Shown here: positions 55,789 to 64,000 of the stretch, piece by piece
Layout: the number at the start of each line of letters is the position of its first letter
Numbering within the stretch: position 1 is the stretch's first letter
Assembly (NCBI RefSeq): GCF_000374045.1
Contig: NZ_KB893331.1
Location: 1 to 64,000, forward strand
From: Segetibacter koreensis DSM 18137
GTDB lineage: Bacteria; Bacteroidota; Bacteroidia; Chitinophagales; Chitinophagaceae
Length of the DNA: 64,000 nucleotides
Reading direction: 5' to 3'
Notes under the pieces: generated by a model
The model's database searches: none
The model's input: only the letters and a program-made list of their open reading frames with translations
Told to the model about the DNA's origin: nothing
Made by a program: the position numbers and the translations under genes

Positions 55789-58410
55789 TTAAGCTTTGTC
55801 TTCTTCTTCTTTAAGTTTTTTTACAAAATCGAGTGATGCGTCTACATCGTCTGCCAATAAAGTTATGAGCGATCCTGGTTTTGCATTAGTATAAGCATGC
55901 ATTATCGCTTCTTTTTCATTTGGTAAAACAGTTACAGTAAGATGCGTCGGCTTTGTTTCGTTTATACCTTCTATAAGTAAATTTATAATCTCATCAGCCG
56001 TTCTGCCTCTTAGCGACTCATCTTGTCTTATTATGATTTCGTCGAAGTTTTTTCCTGCTATTCTTCCTAAATCTTTTATATCATCATCTCGCCGGTCACC
56101 AGTACCACAAATAATTCCTACCCTTTGAGTTGCGTCCATTTTATTTAAAAAATCACAAAGCAAAGTGAGCCCTGCAGGATTATGTGCAAAGTCAAGCATC
56201 AATTGAAATTTTTTAAAGCGAAAAAGATTTAACCTTCCCGGAGTTTGAGTGGGAGATGGAACAAAGGTCAGAAGGGCTTGTTTTATATCATCAATAGTTA
56301 TGTGACGGTAAAGGTAAGACGCTAAAACGGCAGGCAAAGTGTTCATAATGTTATGTATGGCTTTTCCACCATAAGTTATGGGAATATCAGTTACTTTATG
56401 AACCCTTATTTTCCACGTTCCTTTAAAAATAGATACATATCCGTTTTCAAAAACAGCGGCAAAGCCACCTTCTTCACAGTGTGTTTTTATTCGCGGATTG
56501 TTTTCATCCATGCTAAATAATGCAATGTTACAACTCAATCCCTCTCTCATGGCATAAACAAGGTCATCATCTGCATTTAATATTGCGAAGCCGTGCGGAA
56601 AAACTGTTTCAGGAACAACGGCTTTTACCCTGGCCATTTGTTCCAGATTTTGAATGCCACCCAAGCCAATATGATCGGCACTAATATTGGTAACAATAGC
56701 AATATCACAATTTTGAAAGGCAAGGCCTGATTTTAAAATGCCTCCCCTCGCGCATTCCAATACTGCAAAATCAACTGTCGGATCTTTTAAAACGAATTGC
56801 GCGCTGACCGGTCCTGTACAATCACCGCGCATCATTAAGTGGTTTTGAATGTAGACTCCGTCAGATGTAGTGAAGCCAACTTTATAGCCAACAGATTTAC
56901 AAATATGTGCTATTAATCTTGTGGTTGTCGTCTTGCCGTTTGTACCGGTAACAGCTATAATAGGAATACGGCCGCTGCTGCCTTTTGGGAAAAGCATATT
57001 AATTACAGGTTCGGAAACATTGCGAGGCAACCCGGCAATTGGTTCAATGTGCATGCGAAAACCTGGCGCAGCATTTACTTCCAATACAGCTCCTCCGTTT
57101 TCTGAAATGGGTTCCTTTAAATTTGGAGCCATAATATCTATACCGCAAATGTCAAGTCCAATAATTTTTGAAATTCTCTCTGCCATAAATATATTACCCG
57201 AATGCACCTCGTCTGTTACGTCTGTGCTTGTGCCGCCCGTGCTCAAGTTTGCAGTTGGTTTTAGCAGAACTAATTCATCTTTTTGTAAAACAGTATTCAG
57301 ATCATAACCAAGATCAGATAACATTTTATGAGTAAAATCATCAACTTTTATTTGCGTAAGCACTTTTTCATGTCCAAATCCCCGGCGCGGATCTTTATTT
57401 GTCTCGTCTATTAGCCATTGTATCGTGTGTTCTCCATCGCCCACCACACTTGCAGGTGTTCGCAGTGCTGCACAAATAAACTTATGATTTATAACAAGAA
57501 TTCTGAAATCATAACCGGTAATAAATCTTTCACAAATAACACTGGTATTATATACTTGTGCTGCACCCAAAGCCTTTACTGCATGTTGCCAATCAGTAAT
57601 GTTGGTTGTGGCGCCTTTGCCATGATTACCATCTATGGGTTTTAAAACAATGGGGTAGTCAATGCGGTCTATAGCATCACGCAATTCTTCTTCATCTCTT
57701 ACAATTGTGCCTCTAGGTACCGGTATCTCTGCTGCCTGTAATAAGTTTTTGGTTTCCTCTTTATCACCGGCTATATCAACTGCTATGTTAGATGTCGTGC
57801 TTGCAATAGTTGCACGAATTCTTTTTTGGTGCACTCCGTATCCTAATTGTACCAGGCTTTCTTTGTTTAGCCTGATGAAAGGTATCCCCCGTTTTACCGC
57901 TTCATTTACAATACTGCCTGTAGAAGGGCCTAAACGGGTATCTTCCCGTATTTCACGCAGGTTTTGAATATCAGCTGCCAGTTCATATTCGGTTCCCTCA
58001 GCAAGCGCCTGCGCAATTTTCACTGCAGCTTTTCCTGCATATACCCCTGCGTCTTCTTCTATATAGCTGAATACCACAAAATATTCACTTGGTTTACCGG
58101 TTCCCCGTGTGCGTCCAAATCCTGTATCCATCCCTGCAAGTGTTTGAAGTTCAAGAGCTATATGTTCTATCACGTGCCCCATCCAGGTACCTTCCTCAAC
58201 CCTGTGGAAAAACCCGCCGGGTACGCCTTCACTACAGCGATGTGAATACATTGTAGGAATCAGCTTTTCAATTCTTTGTCTGAATCCCGGAATTTTATTT
58301 GTAGGAATATGCTCCATGTCTTCGAGATCGACGCGCATTTGAATTAATTTATTTCGCCTGATGCTCCAATAGTTCGGTCCACGCAAAACTTTAGTATCTA
58401 TTATTCGCAT
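55789..58410 (-). CDS. cphA: cyanophycin synthetase
   Basis: 873 residues, the usual length. N-terminal domain (1-160), ATP-grasp (about 215-480, IVLKPIDGNHGKGATTNI, EVNAAPGFRMHIEP), and Mur-ligase-like domain (about 485-873, with the P-loop GTNGKTTTTRL near 487, FAVLECARGGILKSGL, FAHNPAG). It builds the Asp-Arg polymer from Asp and Arg using two ATP per unit. A promoter with TTG-N20-TACCTTTC precedes it. Divergent cphB lies 371 bp away. Confidence 0.95.
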   Translation of the reverse strand: MRIIDTKVLRGPNYWSIRRNKLIQMRVDLEDMEHIPTNKIPGFRQRIEKLIPTMYSHRCSEGVPGGFFHRVEEGTWMGHVIEHIALELQTLAGMDTGFGRTRGTGKPSEYFVVFSYIEEDAGVYAGKAAVKIAQALAEGTEYELAADIQNLREIREDTRLGPSTGSIVNEAVKRGIPFIRLNKESLVQLGYGVHQKRIRATIASTTSNIAVDIAGDKEETKNLLQAAEIPVPRGTIVRDEEELRDAIDRIDYPIVLKPIDGNHGKGATTNITDWQHAVKALGAAQVYNTSVICERFITGYDFRILVINHKFICAALRTPASVVGDGEHTIQWLIDETNKDPRRGFGHEKVLTQIKVDDFTHKMLSDLGYDLNTVLQKDELVLLKPTANLSTGGTSTDVTDEVHSGNIFMAERISKIIGLDICGIDIMAPNLKEPISENGGAVLEVNAAPGFRMHIEPIAGLPRNVSEPVINMLFPKGSSGRIPIIAVTGTNGKTTTTRLIAHICKSVGYKVGFTTSDGVYIQNHLMMRGDCTGPVSAQFVLKDPTVDFAVLECARGGILKSGLAFQNCDIAIVTNISADHIGLGGIQNLEQMARVKAVVPETVFPHGFAILNADDDLVYAMREGLSCNIALFSMDENNPRIKTHCEEGGFAAVFENGYVSIFKGTWKIRVHKVTDIPITYGGKAIHNIMNTLPAVLASYLYRHITIDDIKQALLTFVPSPTQTPGRLNLFRFKKFQLMLDFAHNPAGLTLLCDFLNKMDATQRVGIICGTGDRRDDDIKDLGRIAGKNFDEIIIRQDESLRGRTADEIINLLIEGINETKPTHLTVTVLPNEKEAIMHAYTNAKPGSLITLLADDVDASLDFVKKLKEEEDKA

Positions 58411-58440
58411 ACAAATAAAATTGGGATTGTAGTAATATTA

Positions 58441-58471
58441 GAAAGGTATAAATTTTATATACTTCTGTCAA
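58441..58471 (-). promoter_or_regulatory. promoter of cphA
   Basis: Minus strand: TTG of TTGACA (58471-58469), 20-nt spacer, TACCTTTC (58448-58441), 7 of 8 bases of the -7 box. It lies 30 nt before the ATG. Confidence 0.55.
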
Positions 58472-58751
58472 ACAAATCAATAAAAACAATAACTGTTAAA
58501 TGAGCCTTTGAAGCGTACAACAACCAATCTTTATTACATCTTATAATTTTTTAAAAAACTTGTTCCGCTGTAAATGGCTTTTTTGCCCCTGATTCTTTTA
58601 ATATTTAAAATTGTTATATGTTTTAAAATAATCGTTTTATTAATTAAAAAGAATAAATTGCATAAGAAGTTTGCCACTTTAGAAACAGTTAAAGTTAAGG
58701 ATAACATAGCTGATTGATTGCATTTGCCGTTATTAAACCATAACTTAATTT

Positions 58752-58759
58752 TACATTTG
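58752..58759 (+). promoter_or_regulatory. -7 box of the cphB promoter
   Basis: TACATTTG, perfect, 22 nt before the ATG at 58782. The nearest TTG (58724-58726) is 25 nt upstream, slightly too far. Confidence 0.45.
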
Positions 58760-58781
58760 CACTATTGTCTAAACACTAAGA

Positions 58782-59672
58782 ATGCTGGAAATCAAAGGAA
58801 AACTTATTGCAATCGGGGGTGCCGAAGATAAAGGCACAGAAATTCAAAAATTAATGGCTATTCACCATAACCTAAACTTTTTTGAATTAGGCATCCTGCG
58901 TAGAATAGTTGACGAAGCGGGAGGTGTTTTAGCCAGGATAGAGGTAATTACAACAGCATCGATGACGCCGTTTGAGGTAGGCAATAATTATTTGGAAGCA
59001 TTTGGAAGAATCGGATGTACAAACATTGGGGTAATGCACATAAGAACCCGTGAAGATGTACAAAACGAAGAGTATCTTGATAGAATTGAAAAATGTGATG
59101 CAGTGATGTTTACTGGCGGAAACCAAATGCGACTCACGTCCATTTTTGGCGGAACCAAGCTGCTTCGAATTGTACAAAACCGTTACAGAAGCGAAGAGTT
59201 TATTGTAGCAGGAACTTCTGCCGGTGCTATGGCAATGAGCAATACAATGATTTATGAAGGAGACGCAACAAAAGCTCACTTAAAAGGCGAAGTAAAAATA
59301 ACTACAGGACTGGCTTTTATGGATAGGGTAATTTTCGATTCTCACTTTGAAAAACGCGGACGTTTTGGTAGGTTGTCGCAAGCAGTAGGCGCAAATCCAT
59401 CGTGCATTGGTATCGGATTGGGAGAAGACACTGGAATGCTGATAACTGAAGGCAACAAAATGGAGGCAATTGGCAGTGGACTCGTTGTTATTATTGATGG
59501 ACATGATATCCGGCACAGCAACATTGCTGATATTCCGGAAGGTAGCCCTATGAGTGTAGAAAATATAAGAGTACACCTTTGCGCAAAAGGAAATGGCTTC
59601 CTTGTACAAGAGCGCAAATTTGTTGAGCACATGGCTAAAGAAACAACACCTGTAATGAAAGACTGGGACTAA
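58782..59672 (+). CDS. cphB: cyanophycinase
   Basis: 296 residues of the S51 peptidase family. Nucleophile Ser146 in GTSAGAMAMS, with DSHFEKRGRFGRL and GIGLGEDTG forming the rest of the active site; ITTASMTPFEVGNNY and FTGGNQMRLTSIFGGT complete the fold. It hydrolyses cyanophycin to beta-Asp-Arg dipeptides. The dipeptidase that would finish breakdown is not in the window. Confidence 0.95.
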   Translation: MLEIKGKLIAIGGAEDKGTEIQKLMAIHHNLNFFELGILRRIVDEAGGVLARIEVITTASMTPFEVGNNYLEAFGRIGCTNIGVMHIRTREDVQNEEYLDRIEKCDAVMFTGGNQMRLTSIFGGTKLLRIVQNRYRSEEFIVAGTSAGAMAMSNTMIYEGDATKAHLKGEVKITTGLAFMDRVIFDSHFEKRGRFGRLSQAVGANPSCIGIGLGEDTGMLITEGNKMEAIGSGLVVIIDGHDIRHSNIADIPEGSPMSVENIRVHLCAKGNGFLVQERKFVEHMAKETTPVMKDWD

Positions 59673-60000
59673 CGTTTTTAAAGAATTAAGGTTTGATATA
59701 AAGGTATTTGGACCGGTTTTCTTAAAATGGCATAATACACAAAAATTAAATTTTTTATTGAAAGAATAATTAGTTGCCTTAGCATAAGCCTTCAACATCT
59801 CATTAGTTGTCTGCCTCCCGCTTAAAAGTTAAGGAATAAGGTTATCGCTGTATTATTCTCACTATTTTTCCAGTGCGTTTTATTTCAACTAATCAGAATA
59901 ATGCGCCTACGTCCGACATTTATCTTTCCTATTATTTAGAAGAATCCGACGAAACTATACGTGCATTTGGCGATAAATGTGAGTATATTGCTTATTTAAT
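59673..60000. other. intergenic region upstream of the SGNH hydrolase
   Basis: 328 bp. The only thing noted is a short frame (59873-60004) whose stop overlaps the ATG at 60001. No clear promoter or terminator is seen. Confidence 0.4.
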
Positions 60001-60004
60001 ATGA
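59873..60004 (+). CDS. possible 43-residue protein overlapping the SGNH hydrolase start
   Basis: GTG to TGA. The translated peptide begins MRFISTNQNNAPTSDIYL and is rich in polar and aromatic residues. Its TGA overlaps the next gene's ATG (ATGA), the layout of translational coupling, which makes it worth noting. No family is recognised. It may be chance. Confidence 0.25.
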   Translation: MRFISTNQNNAPTSDIYLSYYLEESDETIRAFGDKCEYIAYLI

Positions 60005-60705
60005 ATGTTTTTAAAAGAATTTGCGTGTCTGAAAAACTTTTATTGTTGGCAATCTTTGTTGTAAGTATGTTGCTGATGGCAGGGAATCACAGAAAAAAAA
60101 GAAAGAAGATCGTTTTTTTTGGTGACTCTCTTACCAATTTCGGATCGAGACCAGGTGGGTACATACCACGAATATTAAGGATGCTAAAAGACACGGATAT
60201 TGAATATAATTTCGAACTGGTTGGTGCAGGAGTCAATGGCAATACTGTTTCAGATTTATACAGAAGAATGGATAGAGATATTCTTTCAAAAGGGGCAGAT
60301 ATTGTAGTGATTTTTATTGGTATTAATGATATATGGCATAAGGTTACAGGGGGAGGAACGGATAGAGAAAAATTTGAAACAGTTTATGAAGCTATTATCG
60401 AAAAATTAGAGTCTGTAGCTATAAAAGCTGTTCTGTGTACACCAACAGTCATCGGTGAAAAATTACATTATACGAATGAACAGGATGCAGATGTAGAATT
60501 GTATAGTGAAATAGTTAGAAATCTCGCATTGAAATATGATCTTCCCCTCGTTGATCTCAGAAAAGCTTTTTTTGATTATATCAATGCTAACAATGTTGAA
60601 AATGCTGAGTATAACATTCTTACCTATGATAGGGTGCATCTAAATAATAATGGCAATCAACTTGTTGCTGAAGAAATGTGGAAGGTTTTACAGCAGATTA
60701 AGTAA
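60001..60705 (+). CDS. SGNH/GDSL-family hydrolase with N-terminal anchor
   Basis: 234 residues. A membrane anchor or signal sequence covers about 12-27 (KLLLLAIFVVSMLLMAG). Block I FFGDSLTNFG (Ser43), block II GAGVNGNT, block III GIND (about 113) and block V DRVHLNNNG (Asp and His near 213) are all present, so the catalytic triad is complete. The substrate is likely an ester on a lipid or glycan. It ends 8 nt inside the end of the opposite-strand hydrolase gene. Confidence 0.88.
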   Translation: MNVFKRICVSEKLLLLAIFVVSMLLMAGNHRKKRKKIVFFGDSLTNFGSRPGGYIPRILRMLKDTDIEYNFELVGAGVNGNTVSDLYRRMDRDILSKGADIVVIFIGINDIWHKVTGGGTDREKFETVYEAIIEKLESVAIKAVLCTPTVIGEKLHYTNEQDADVELYSEIVRNLALKYDLPLVDLRKAFFDYINANNVENAEYNILTYDRVHLNNNGNQLVAEEMWKVLQQIK

Positions 60706-61342
60706 TTACGAGTTTTTTTAATAATTCAGACAGTTCATCTGGACGATCCATTATCATCACATGTTCGCCTTTATTAATTGTATAATCTGCATGTACGTAG
60801 CTGTAAGGCAAAAGCTTGTCGGCCGAACCATGAATATGAATAACATTATTTGGAATAACCGTATTTCGCCAGGTTAAGATAGCATGTATAGCCCAGCGAA
60901 TAAATAAAGGGTCTGTGTCTTTTAATATTTCCTGCTGCATTTTTCGTTGCTCAATGCCTTTTGCGCCCAGTATGTTCAGTACAAATTGCCCAGCGGAGTT
61001 CTTAATACTATTTGAGTGAAATTTATAAATAGGAACATATCTCCAACATCGAAGGTAACCGGGAATTTCAAAGTAAGTTTTACAACTGGAAATAATAATG
61101 ACTTTTGCATTAGGATAAACTTTCGCTATTTCGGTAGCCAGCATTCCCCCAAAAGAAACTCCTACAATGGTAGGGTTTTCATCGTTTATAGAAGTAAGCA
61201 ACTTTTTAGCGTAAGAAGGAATCGTGTCATCTGCCGAGGGTAAAATCCATTGTACAAACTCCGGATCACAAAAAGACAGATTTAGAAATTTGAATGATCT
61301 GCTATCTGCACCTAATCCCGATATAAAATAAACCTTTTTCAC
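60698..61342 (-). CDS. alpha/beta hydrolase
   Basis: 214 residues with a GTG start at 61342. Nucleophile Ser63 in VGVSFGGMLAT, acid in HGSADKLLP, and catalytic His in KGEHVMIMD. The N-terminal VYFISGLGADSRSF supports the start. A cytoplasmic esterase-like enzyme with unknown substrate. It converges on and overlaps the SGNH gene by 8 nt. Confidence 0.82.
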   Translation of the reverse strand: MKKVYFISGLGADSRSFKFLNLSFCDPEFVQWILPSADDTIPSYAKKLLTSINDENPTIVGVSFGGMLATEIAKVYPNAKVIIISSCKTYFEIPGYLRCWRYVPIYKFHSNSIKNSAGQFVLNILGAKGIEQRKMQQEILKDTDPLFIRWAIHAILTWRNTVIPNNVIHIHGSADKLLPYSYVHADYTINKGEHVMIMDRPDELSELLKKLVIT

Positions 61343-61490
61343 AATTTTCCCTCTTTCTTTAACTAGTCGTCAATTATGTCTTCACAAGATGCTGAAAGCG
61401 GTCTTAATACTTTCTTTGCGAAACTTTTAATAAATATACGATTGCAAAAGACTAAAAACATTCCTTTCTTTATGTATTAAAAACCTGGCT

Positions 61491-61769
61491 ATGAGAAAGT
61501 ATGATATAAATGAAATAAATAAAAATCTTGAAAATGTAAAAGGCTGGAGTTATCGTAACGAGGCTATTGAGAAAAATTTCGCTTTTAAAGATTTTAGTGA
61601 AGCGTTTGCTTTCATGACAAGGGTTGCATTAATTGCCGAAACAATGAATCATCACCCTGATTGGTCAAATGTTTATAATAAAGTAAGCATAAAACTAAGC
61701 ACACATGATGCAAATGGAATAACTGATAAGGATTTTGCTTTTGCAGGAAAAGTCGACAGATTGTTTTAA
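61491..61769 (+). CDS. pterin-4a-carbinolamine dehydratase
   Basis: 92 residues. The active-site block [17 protein letters not shown] contains the histidines that dehydrate 4a-hydroxytetrahydrobiopterin; [13 protein letters not shown] completes the family pattern. The enzyme recycles pterin for aromatic amino-acid hydroxylases, but none is in the window. In bacteria without pterin hydroxylases such proteins may have other roles. Confidence 0.92.
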   Translation: MRKYDINEINKNLENVKGWSYRNEAIEKNFAFKDFSEAFAFMTRVALIAETMNHHPDWSNVYNKVSIKLSTHDANGITDKDFAFAGKVDRLF

Positions 61770-61810
61770 AATGGAAAAGAATTATTGAAATAATATATTA
61801 GTTATTCTGA

Positions 61811-61882
61811 GCGGCAAAAGAGGTTCGAACTCTCGACCCTTAGCTTGGGAAGCTAATGCTCTGCCAACTGAGCTACTGCCGC
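61811..61882 (-). tRNA. tRNA-Gly (anticodon CCC)
   Basis: 72 nt on the minus strand. Acceptor GCGGCAG pairs with TTGCCGC (one G-T), D-arm has AGCTCAGTTGGCAGAGC, the anticodon loop TTCCCAA within stem TTAGC/GCTAA gives CCC, and the T-loop is GTTCGAAC. The CCA tail is not encoded. Promoter TTG-N19-TAATTTTA (61922-61893) precedes it. Confidence 0.95.
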
Positions 61883-61892
61883 TTAATTCTCT

Positions 61893-61922
61893 TAAAATTA
61901 AAAAATTTATATTAAACTTCAA
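61893..61922 (-). promoter_or_regulatory. putative promoter of tRNA-Gly
   Basis: Minus strand: TTG (61922-61920), 19-nt spacer, TAATTTTA (61900-61893), 7 of 8 bases of the -7 box, 10 nt before the tRNA 5' end. Confidence 0.5.
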
Positions 61923-62085
61923 GTTTCTTTACGAAAAAAAGGGTCTGTACGATTTAAATAAACAAGGAAAAGTAATAATTAACTTTACCGGGTCATTTCA
62001 TGGCTCACGCATGTGTTGAGTCTAATTTGTTTAATGAAAAAGTTTCAAACTCTTTTACCATATAATTTATAATTTCCTATAATAG

Positions 62086-62757
62086 ATGAAAATCAATCAT
62101 TATATTGATCACACCATTCTTAAGCCAACTACCCTTATTTCTGAAGTAGAAAAAATATGTGCAGAAGCAAAGGAATTTCGATTTGCTGCTGTTTGTATTC
62201 CTCCGCCTTTTGTAAAAAAAAGCAAAGAACTATTGCAGGGAACAGATGTTAAAGTAGCAACTGTTATTGGTTTTCCTTTTGGCTATTCTGCAGTTGAGGC
62301 AAAGCTGGCAGAAATATTGTTGTCTATGGTCGACGGCGCAGATGAACTCGATGTTGTAATTAACCTTCTGGCAATAAAAAATAATGATTGGTTATATGTT
62401 TCAAATGAAATAAACCACATAATGCCTTTAGTTAAAACTAAAGGAAAAATGATCAAAATTATCATTGAAAGCGGTGTTTTAACTGAGGATGAATTGCTGA
62501 AGTGCTGTGAATTATACGGAGCTGCTGGAATTGATTTTTTAAAGACCTCGACTGGTTACGCCGAAAAAGGCGCTACTGTTGAAGCCGTAAGAATAATGAG
62601 GAAAAACCTTCCAGCCAATGTGCAGATCAAAGCTTCCGGCGGAATAAGAACTTATGATTTTGCACGGCAGTTAATTGATGCAGGTGCAACGCGGTTGGGA
62701 TGTAGTGCAAGCGTAGCGATTATAAACCAGGAGGCATCTTCTAAAGCTGACTATTAA
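62086..62757 (+). CDS. deoC: deoxyribose-phosphate aldolase
   Basis: 223 residues. Schiff-base Lys153 in FLKTSTGY, Lys182 in IKASGGIRT, and Asp89 in ADELDVVIN form the active site. It cleaves 2-deoxyribose-5-phosphate to glyceraldehyde-3-phosphate and acetaldehyde, feeding nucleoside breakdown into glycolysis. Followed after 4 nt by a SPOR protein gene. Confidence 0.95.
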   Translation: MKINHYIDHTILKPTTLISEVEKICAEAKEFRFAAVCIPPPFVKKSKELLQGTDVKVATVIGFPFGYSAVEAKLAEILLSMVDGADELDVVINLLAIKNNDWLYVSNEINHIMPLVKTKGKMIKIIIESGVLTEDELLKCCELYGAAGIDFLKTSTGYAEKGATVEAVRIMRKNLPANVQIKASGGIRTYDFARQLIDAGATRLGCSASVAIINQEASSKADY

Positions 62758-62761
62758 AAAT

Positions 62762-63220
62762 ATGAAAACGTTATTATTTTTTATTTCTCTTTTTATTATT
62801 ACGCCTATTATTGCACCGGCCCAACTGGTAAGCAACGATTCTGTGCCAACTGTCATAGTTCATAAAGATCCACGATTTGATGAGCTGGCGGCAATGCAGG
62901 CTGAAATAAATAAAAAGTCCTATCTATCTACATCGCATTTTATTCCCGGGTTTCGAATTCAGGCAGCAAATACTCAAAACCGTGATGAGGCGAACGCAGT
63001 AAAAGCAGAATTGCTACGCAGGTTTCCCGATCAGAAGTCTTACTTGTTATACCAGTCGCCCAACTTTCGCGTCAGGATAGGAAACTTTCTTACCCAAAAA
63101 GACGCCCTGCCGCTGCGGAAAAAAATCTCAGCCCTGTACCCGGGGAAAGGAATCTATATTGTTCCTGATATTATTGAGCATAAGCCTGCCGCAGATGAAG
63201 AGGACCAGGAGGAAAAATAA
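62762..63220 (+). CDS. secreted SPOR-domain protein
   Basis: 152 residues. Signal peptide at about 1-20 (MKTLLFFISLFIITPIIAPA), then a SPOR domain (about 60-130, FRIQAANTQNRDEANAVKAE and RVRIGNFLTQKDALPLRKKI), which usually binds denuded septal peptidoglycan. The tail is acidic. Four nt after deoC, so probably co-transcribed. Confidence 0.85.
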   Translation: MKTLLFFISLFIITPIIAPAQLVSNDSVPTVIVHKDPRFDELAAMQAEINKKSYLSTSHFIPGFRIQAANTQNRDEANAVKAELLRRFPDQKSYLLYQSPNFRVRIGNFLTQKDALPLRKKISALYPGKGIYIVPDIIEHKPAADEEDQEEK

Positions 63221-63245
63221 CCAATGTAGAGTATAACTTTACCGC

Positions 63246-64000
63246 ATGTTAAAAGAGCAAATAAAGTCACTTGCGCTACAATATCAACAGGAGTTTATTG
63301 AGGTGCGGCATTATCTTCATGCCCATCCGGAACTAAGTTACCAGGAGTTTGAAACATCAAAATACATTCAGCAAAAACTTACTGATTATAATATCCCCTT
63401 CGAGGTTAAAGCAACAACCGGGGTGGTTGGCCTGATAGAGGGAAGAAATCCTGGAAGCCGTGTGATTGCGTTACGTGCAGATATGGATGCACTACCTATT
63501 CTGGAAGAAAATGAAATAGCATACAAATCAGCAACTGAAGGCGTTATGCACGCATGTGGACATGATGTACATACAACCTGCCTGCTTGGTGCATCAAAAA
63601 TATTACAGGAGTTGAAAGAAGAATGGGAGGGGACAATAAAGCTGATTTTTCAACCGGGGGAAGAAAGAAATCCCGGTGGCGCGAGCTTTATGATTAAAGA
63701 TGGCGCTTTAGAGAATCCAAAACCCCAGGGCATTTTTGGCATGCATGTTCATCCTGGACTGCCCATAGGAAAATTTAGTTTTCGGAAAGGGCGGGTAATG
63801 GCAAGCGCCGATGAAATTTATATCACGATAAAAAGCAAAGGGGGACATGCTGCTGCACCTCACCTTACTGCTGATACCATTTTAATTGCGTCAAATTTAA
63901 TTGTAAGTCTGCAACAAATTATAAGTAGAAATAATAATCCTACATCTCCATCCGTCTTATCTATTTGTTCTATACAAGGAGGTCACACAACCAACGTCAT
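63246..64000 (+). CDS. M20D-family amidohydrolase, N-terminal part (cut by window edge)
   Basis: The frame from ATG 63246 is open to the window end (251 complete codons). HYLHAHPELSYQEFET and RADMDALPI (about 78-86) begin the M20 peptidase fold; HACGHDVHTT holds the metal ligands Cys104 and His106, FQPGEE the catalytic Glu139 and metal Glu140, and MHVHPGLPIGKF another ligand (His167). These are hallmarks of the hippurate/IAA-amino-acid/N-acyl-diaminopimelate hydrolase group. TAACTTTA (63234-63241) 4 nt before the ATG may be its -7 box. The dimerisation domain is only partly included. Confidence 0.9.
   Translation, partial: MLKEQIKSLALQYQQEFIEVRHYLHAHPELSYQEFETSKYIQQKLTDYNIPFEVKATTGVVGLIEGRNPGSRVIALRADMDALPILEENEIAYKSATEGVMHACGHDVHTTCLLGASKILQELKEEWEGTIKLIFQPGEERNPGGASFMIKDGALENPKPQGIFGMHVHPGLPIGKFSFRKGRVMASADEIYITIKSKGGHAAAPHLTADTILIASNLIVSLQQIISRNNNPTSPSVLSICSIQGGHTTNV

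Larger units (their letters stand above)
58411..58781. other. divergent cphA-cphB intergenic region
   Basis: 371 bp between the two cyanophycin genes. It holds the cphA promoter (58441-58471) and a cphB -7 box (58752-58759). The distance allows joint regulation; no repeat suggesting a shared operator is seen. Confidence 0.5.
61770..62085. other. intergenic region with tRNA-Gly
   Basis: 316 bp between the dehydratase and deoC genes, containing the minus-strand tRNA and its promoter. Nothing else is recognised. Confidence 0.6.

Noticed and set aside
59280-59798. 172-codon minus-strand frame
   Set aside because: Antisense to the cyanophycinase gene, without conserved features.
1-64000. CRISPR arrays, insertion sequences, prophage, toxin-antitoxin or defence islands
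   Set aside because: No direct-repeat arrays, transposase motifs, phage structural genes or paired toxin-antitoxin frames were found on reading the window.

Overview
This window is a chromosomal segment of a Bacteroidota bacterium, most likely of the family Chitinophagaceae. The taxonomy is inferred from type IX secretion C-terminal domains (type A and type B), promoters of the Bacteroidota form TTG-N19..22-TAnnTTTG, a low-GC composition with few Shine-Dalgarno sites, and many protein families typical of the phylum (GHL10, DUF5606, a DUF4440-like protein, GH3-like adenylase, short secreted proteins). About 55 protein genes and one tRNA-Gly(CCC) are present. I see no insertion sequence, prophage, CRISPR array, rRNA or toxin-antitoxin module. 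Most of the window reads as stable housekeeping sequence.

Left part (1-12.8 kb): a truncated secreted fibre-like protein, a large type IX-secreted surface protein, a secreted cupredoxin, the fused isobutyryl-CoA mutase IcmF, a metallophosphoesterase and several small secreted or membrane proteins. 12.8-28.9 kb: a DUF763 protein, pyruvate dehydrogenase E2 with twin lipoyl domains, an aminotransferase, adenylate kinase, a crotonase, a SulP transporter translationally coupled to a beta-carbonic anhydrase, FabG, an ABC transporter pair, a GH3-like adenylase, LptB and MetF.

29-46 kb: DNA polymerase I followed by a SMUG2-like uracil-DNA glycosylase; a DsbA-like protein with a truncated haemoglobin; DUF5606; an M3 oligopeptidase; a metal-linked cluster (Fur-family regulator, SCO protein, divergent MerC-like protein with a palindromic operator candidate); CysS; an EEP-family phosphatase or nuclease; two tandem rhomboids, one apparently catalytically dead; RlmD; an AlkA-type glycosylase. 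46-64 kb: GH25 lysozyme, a lipoprotein hydrolase, a radical SAM/SPASM protein, MarR, GHL10, a DegT-type aminotransferase, sigma-54, a PAP2-like membrane protein, divergent cyanophycin synthetase and cyanophycinase genes, an SGNH hydrolase, an alpha/beta hydrolase, a pterin dehydratase, tRNA-Gly, DeoC, a SPOR protein and a truncated M20 amidohydrolase.

Points that stand out: (i) the PolA proofreading site lacks the first catalytic aspartate and has a conservative change at the second; (ii) the tandem active/inactive rhomboid pair; (iii) a 19-bp perfect palindrome overlapping the -33 box of the MerC-like gene, beside a Fur-family regulator; (iv) several promoters whose -7 box lies only 4-7 nt before the start codon, implying leaderless mRNAs; (v) a complete cyanophycin synthesis and breakdown pair; (vi) coupling of SulP with carbonic anhydrase. 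I did not find a multi-gene cluster that I would call a clearly new system.
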